Assembly: GCA_016873405.1 (NCBI GenBank)
Contig: VGXH01000137.1
Location: forward strand, 1-5,812
Direction of reading: 5' to 3'
Length of the DNA stretch: 5,812 nucleotides
From: a bacterium
Lineage (GTDB): Bacteria > Krumholzibacteriota > Krumholzibacteria > LZORAL124-64-63
Within the stretch, counting starts at the first letter, position 1. Each line of letters opens with the position of its first letter. The notes under the pieces were generated by a model. The model was not told the DNA's origin. It searched no databases and saw nothing but the letters and a program-made list of their open reading frames with translations. Shown in pieces: positions 5,548 to 5,812 of this stretch. Position numbers and translations under genes: made by a program.

Positions 5548-5812
5548 ATGATGATCGATCTGGACACGATCGTGGTGGCGAACGGTGAATGCCCCGTGCG
5601 CGAGGTCGGCCCGGGCCTGGTCATCATGGACCCGGCCGGCACAGCCACGCACTCCCTGGACGAGGTCGGGACCTTCCTCTGGCGCCGGCTCGACGGCCGG
5701 CACAGCCTGGGACAGGTCATCGAGGCGTTGGTGGCCGAGTACGACGTCGAGCCCGCCCGGGCCGCAGCCGACGTCCAGGACTTCCTGGCCCAGCTCCTGG
5801 CGGCCGACCCCC
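5548..5812 (+). CDS. PqqD-like peptide-binding protein (RRE domain), runs off the window end
   Basis: Eighty-eight residues are visible and the frame is still open at the edge. The segment GLVIMDPAGTATHSLDEVGTFLWRRLDG is followed by HSLGQVIEALVAEYDVEPARAAADVQDFLAQLLA, which matches the PqqD family (PF05402): a small three-stranded winged helix that binds the leader of a ribosomally made peptide and hands it to modifying enzymes. As the family is about 90-100 residues, it is probably nearly complete unless fused to another domain beyond the edge. The ATG at 5548 is preceded by GGAGGG 7 nt upstream; ATG 5551 is also possible. It is 31 bp after the kinase gene on the same strand, so co-transcribed. 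No precursor peptide is seen in the window. Confidence 0.9.
   Translation, partial: MMIDLDTIVVANGECPVREVGPGLVIMDPAGTATHSLDEVGTFLWRRLDGRHSLGQVIEALVAEYDVEPARAAADVQDFLAQLLAADP

Noticed and set aside
3351..5720. Minus-strand open frame of 789 codons across the peptidase, kinase and part of the nucleotidyltransferase
   Set aside because: Arg/Pro/Ala-rich without domains, and antisense to genes with clear motifs.

Overview
The window comes from a bacterium with very high G+C (about 70% by eye, strongly G/C at third codon positions). No rRNA, tRNA, CRISPR array, transposase or integrase is visible. The lineage cannot be fixed from the sequence. The trimeric shell protein closely resembles, from memory, those of the Haliangium ochraceum-type microcompartment, so a myxobacterial or similar GC-rich lineage is only a guess.

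Left part (1-2700, minus strand): the head of a bacterial microcompartment (BMC) operon. In order of transcription it has a small winged-helix regulator (2222-2608), a fused ribose-5-phosphate isomerase B / deoxyribose-phosphate aldolase (857-2212), a two-domain trimer-type shell protein (217-840) and a hexamer-type shell protein cut by the window edge (1-183). Spacings are 9-33 bp, each downstream gene has a ribosome binding site, and no terminator is visible, so one transcript is likely. The enzyme pair with shell proteins fits the sugar-phosphate-utilising (SPU) class of BMC, in which DeoC would release an aldehyde inside the shell. The fusion carries a short amphipathic helix between Ala/Gly-rich linkers, placed where a lumen-targeting encapsulation peptide would be. 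An AT-rich promoter region (about 2609-2700) carries two copies of an inverted repeat, one between the proposed -35 and -10 and one over the regulator start codon, which suggests autoregulation.

Middle (2720-3885, minus strand): a nucleotidyltransferase-family protein (NTP_transf_5 type), probably starting at TTG 3885. Its reading frame appears broken by a single-base loss near 2889-2890; the true C-terminus reads on in another frame to 2720.

Right part (4042-5812, plus strand), divergent from the nucleotidyltransferase: an S26/S24-like serine peptidase, an HPr-kinase-like P-loop protein translationally coupled to it by an ATGA overlap, and a PqqD-like peptide-binding protein running off the edge. 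With the nucleotidyltransferase these form a set that recurs in peptide-modification settings, including lasso peptide clusters with kinase and nucleotidyltransferase tailoring genes. No precursor peptide or cyclase is in the window, so the product is unknown.

The most interesting items are the RpiB-DeoC fusion with its internal targeting helix, His/Cys-rich segment and replaced isomerase cysteine; the paired operators at the BMC promoter; and the PqqD/kinase/peptidase/nucleotidyltransferase set.
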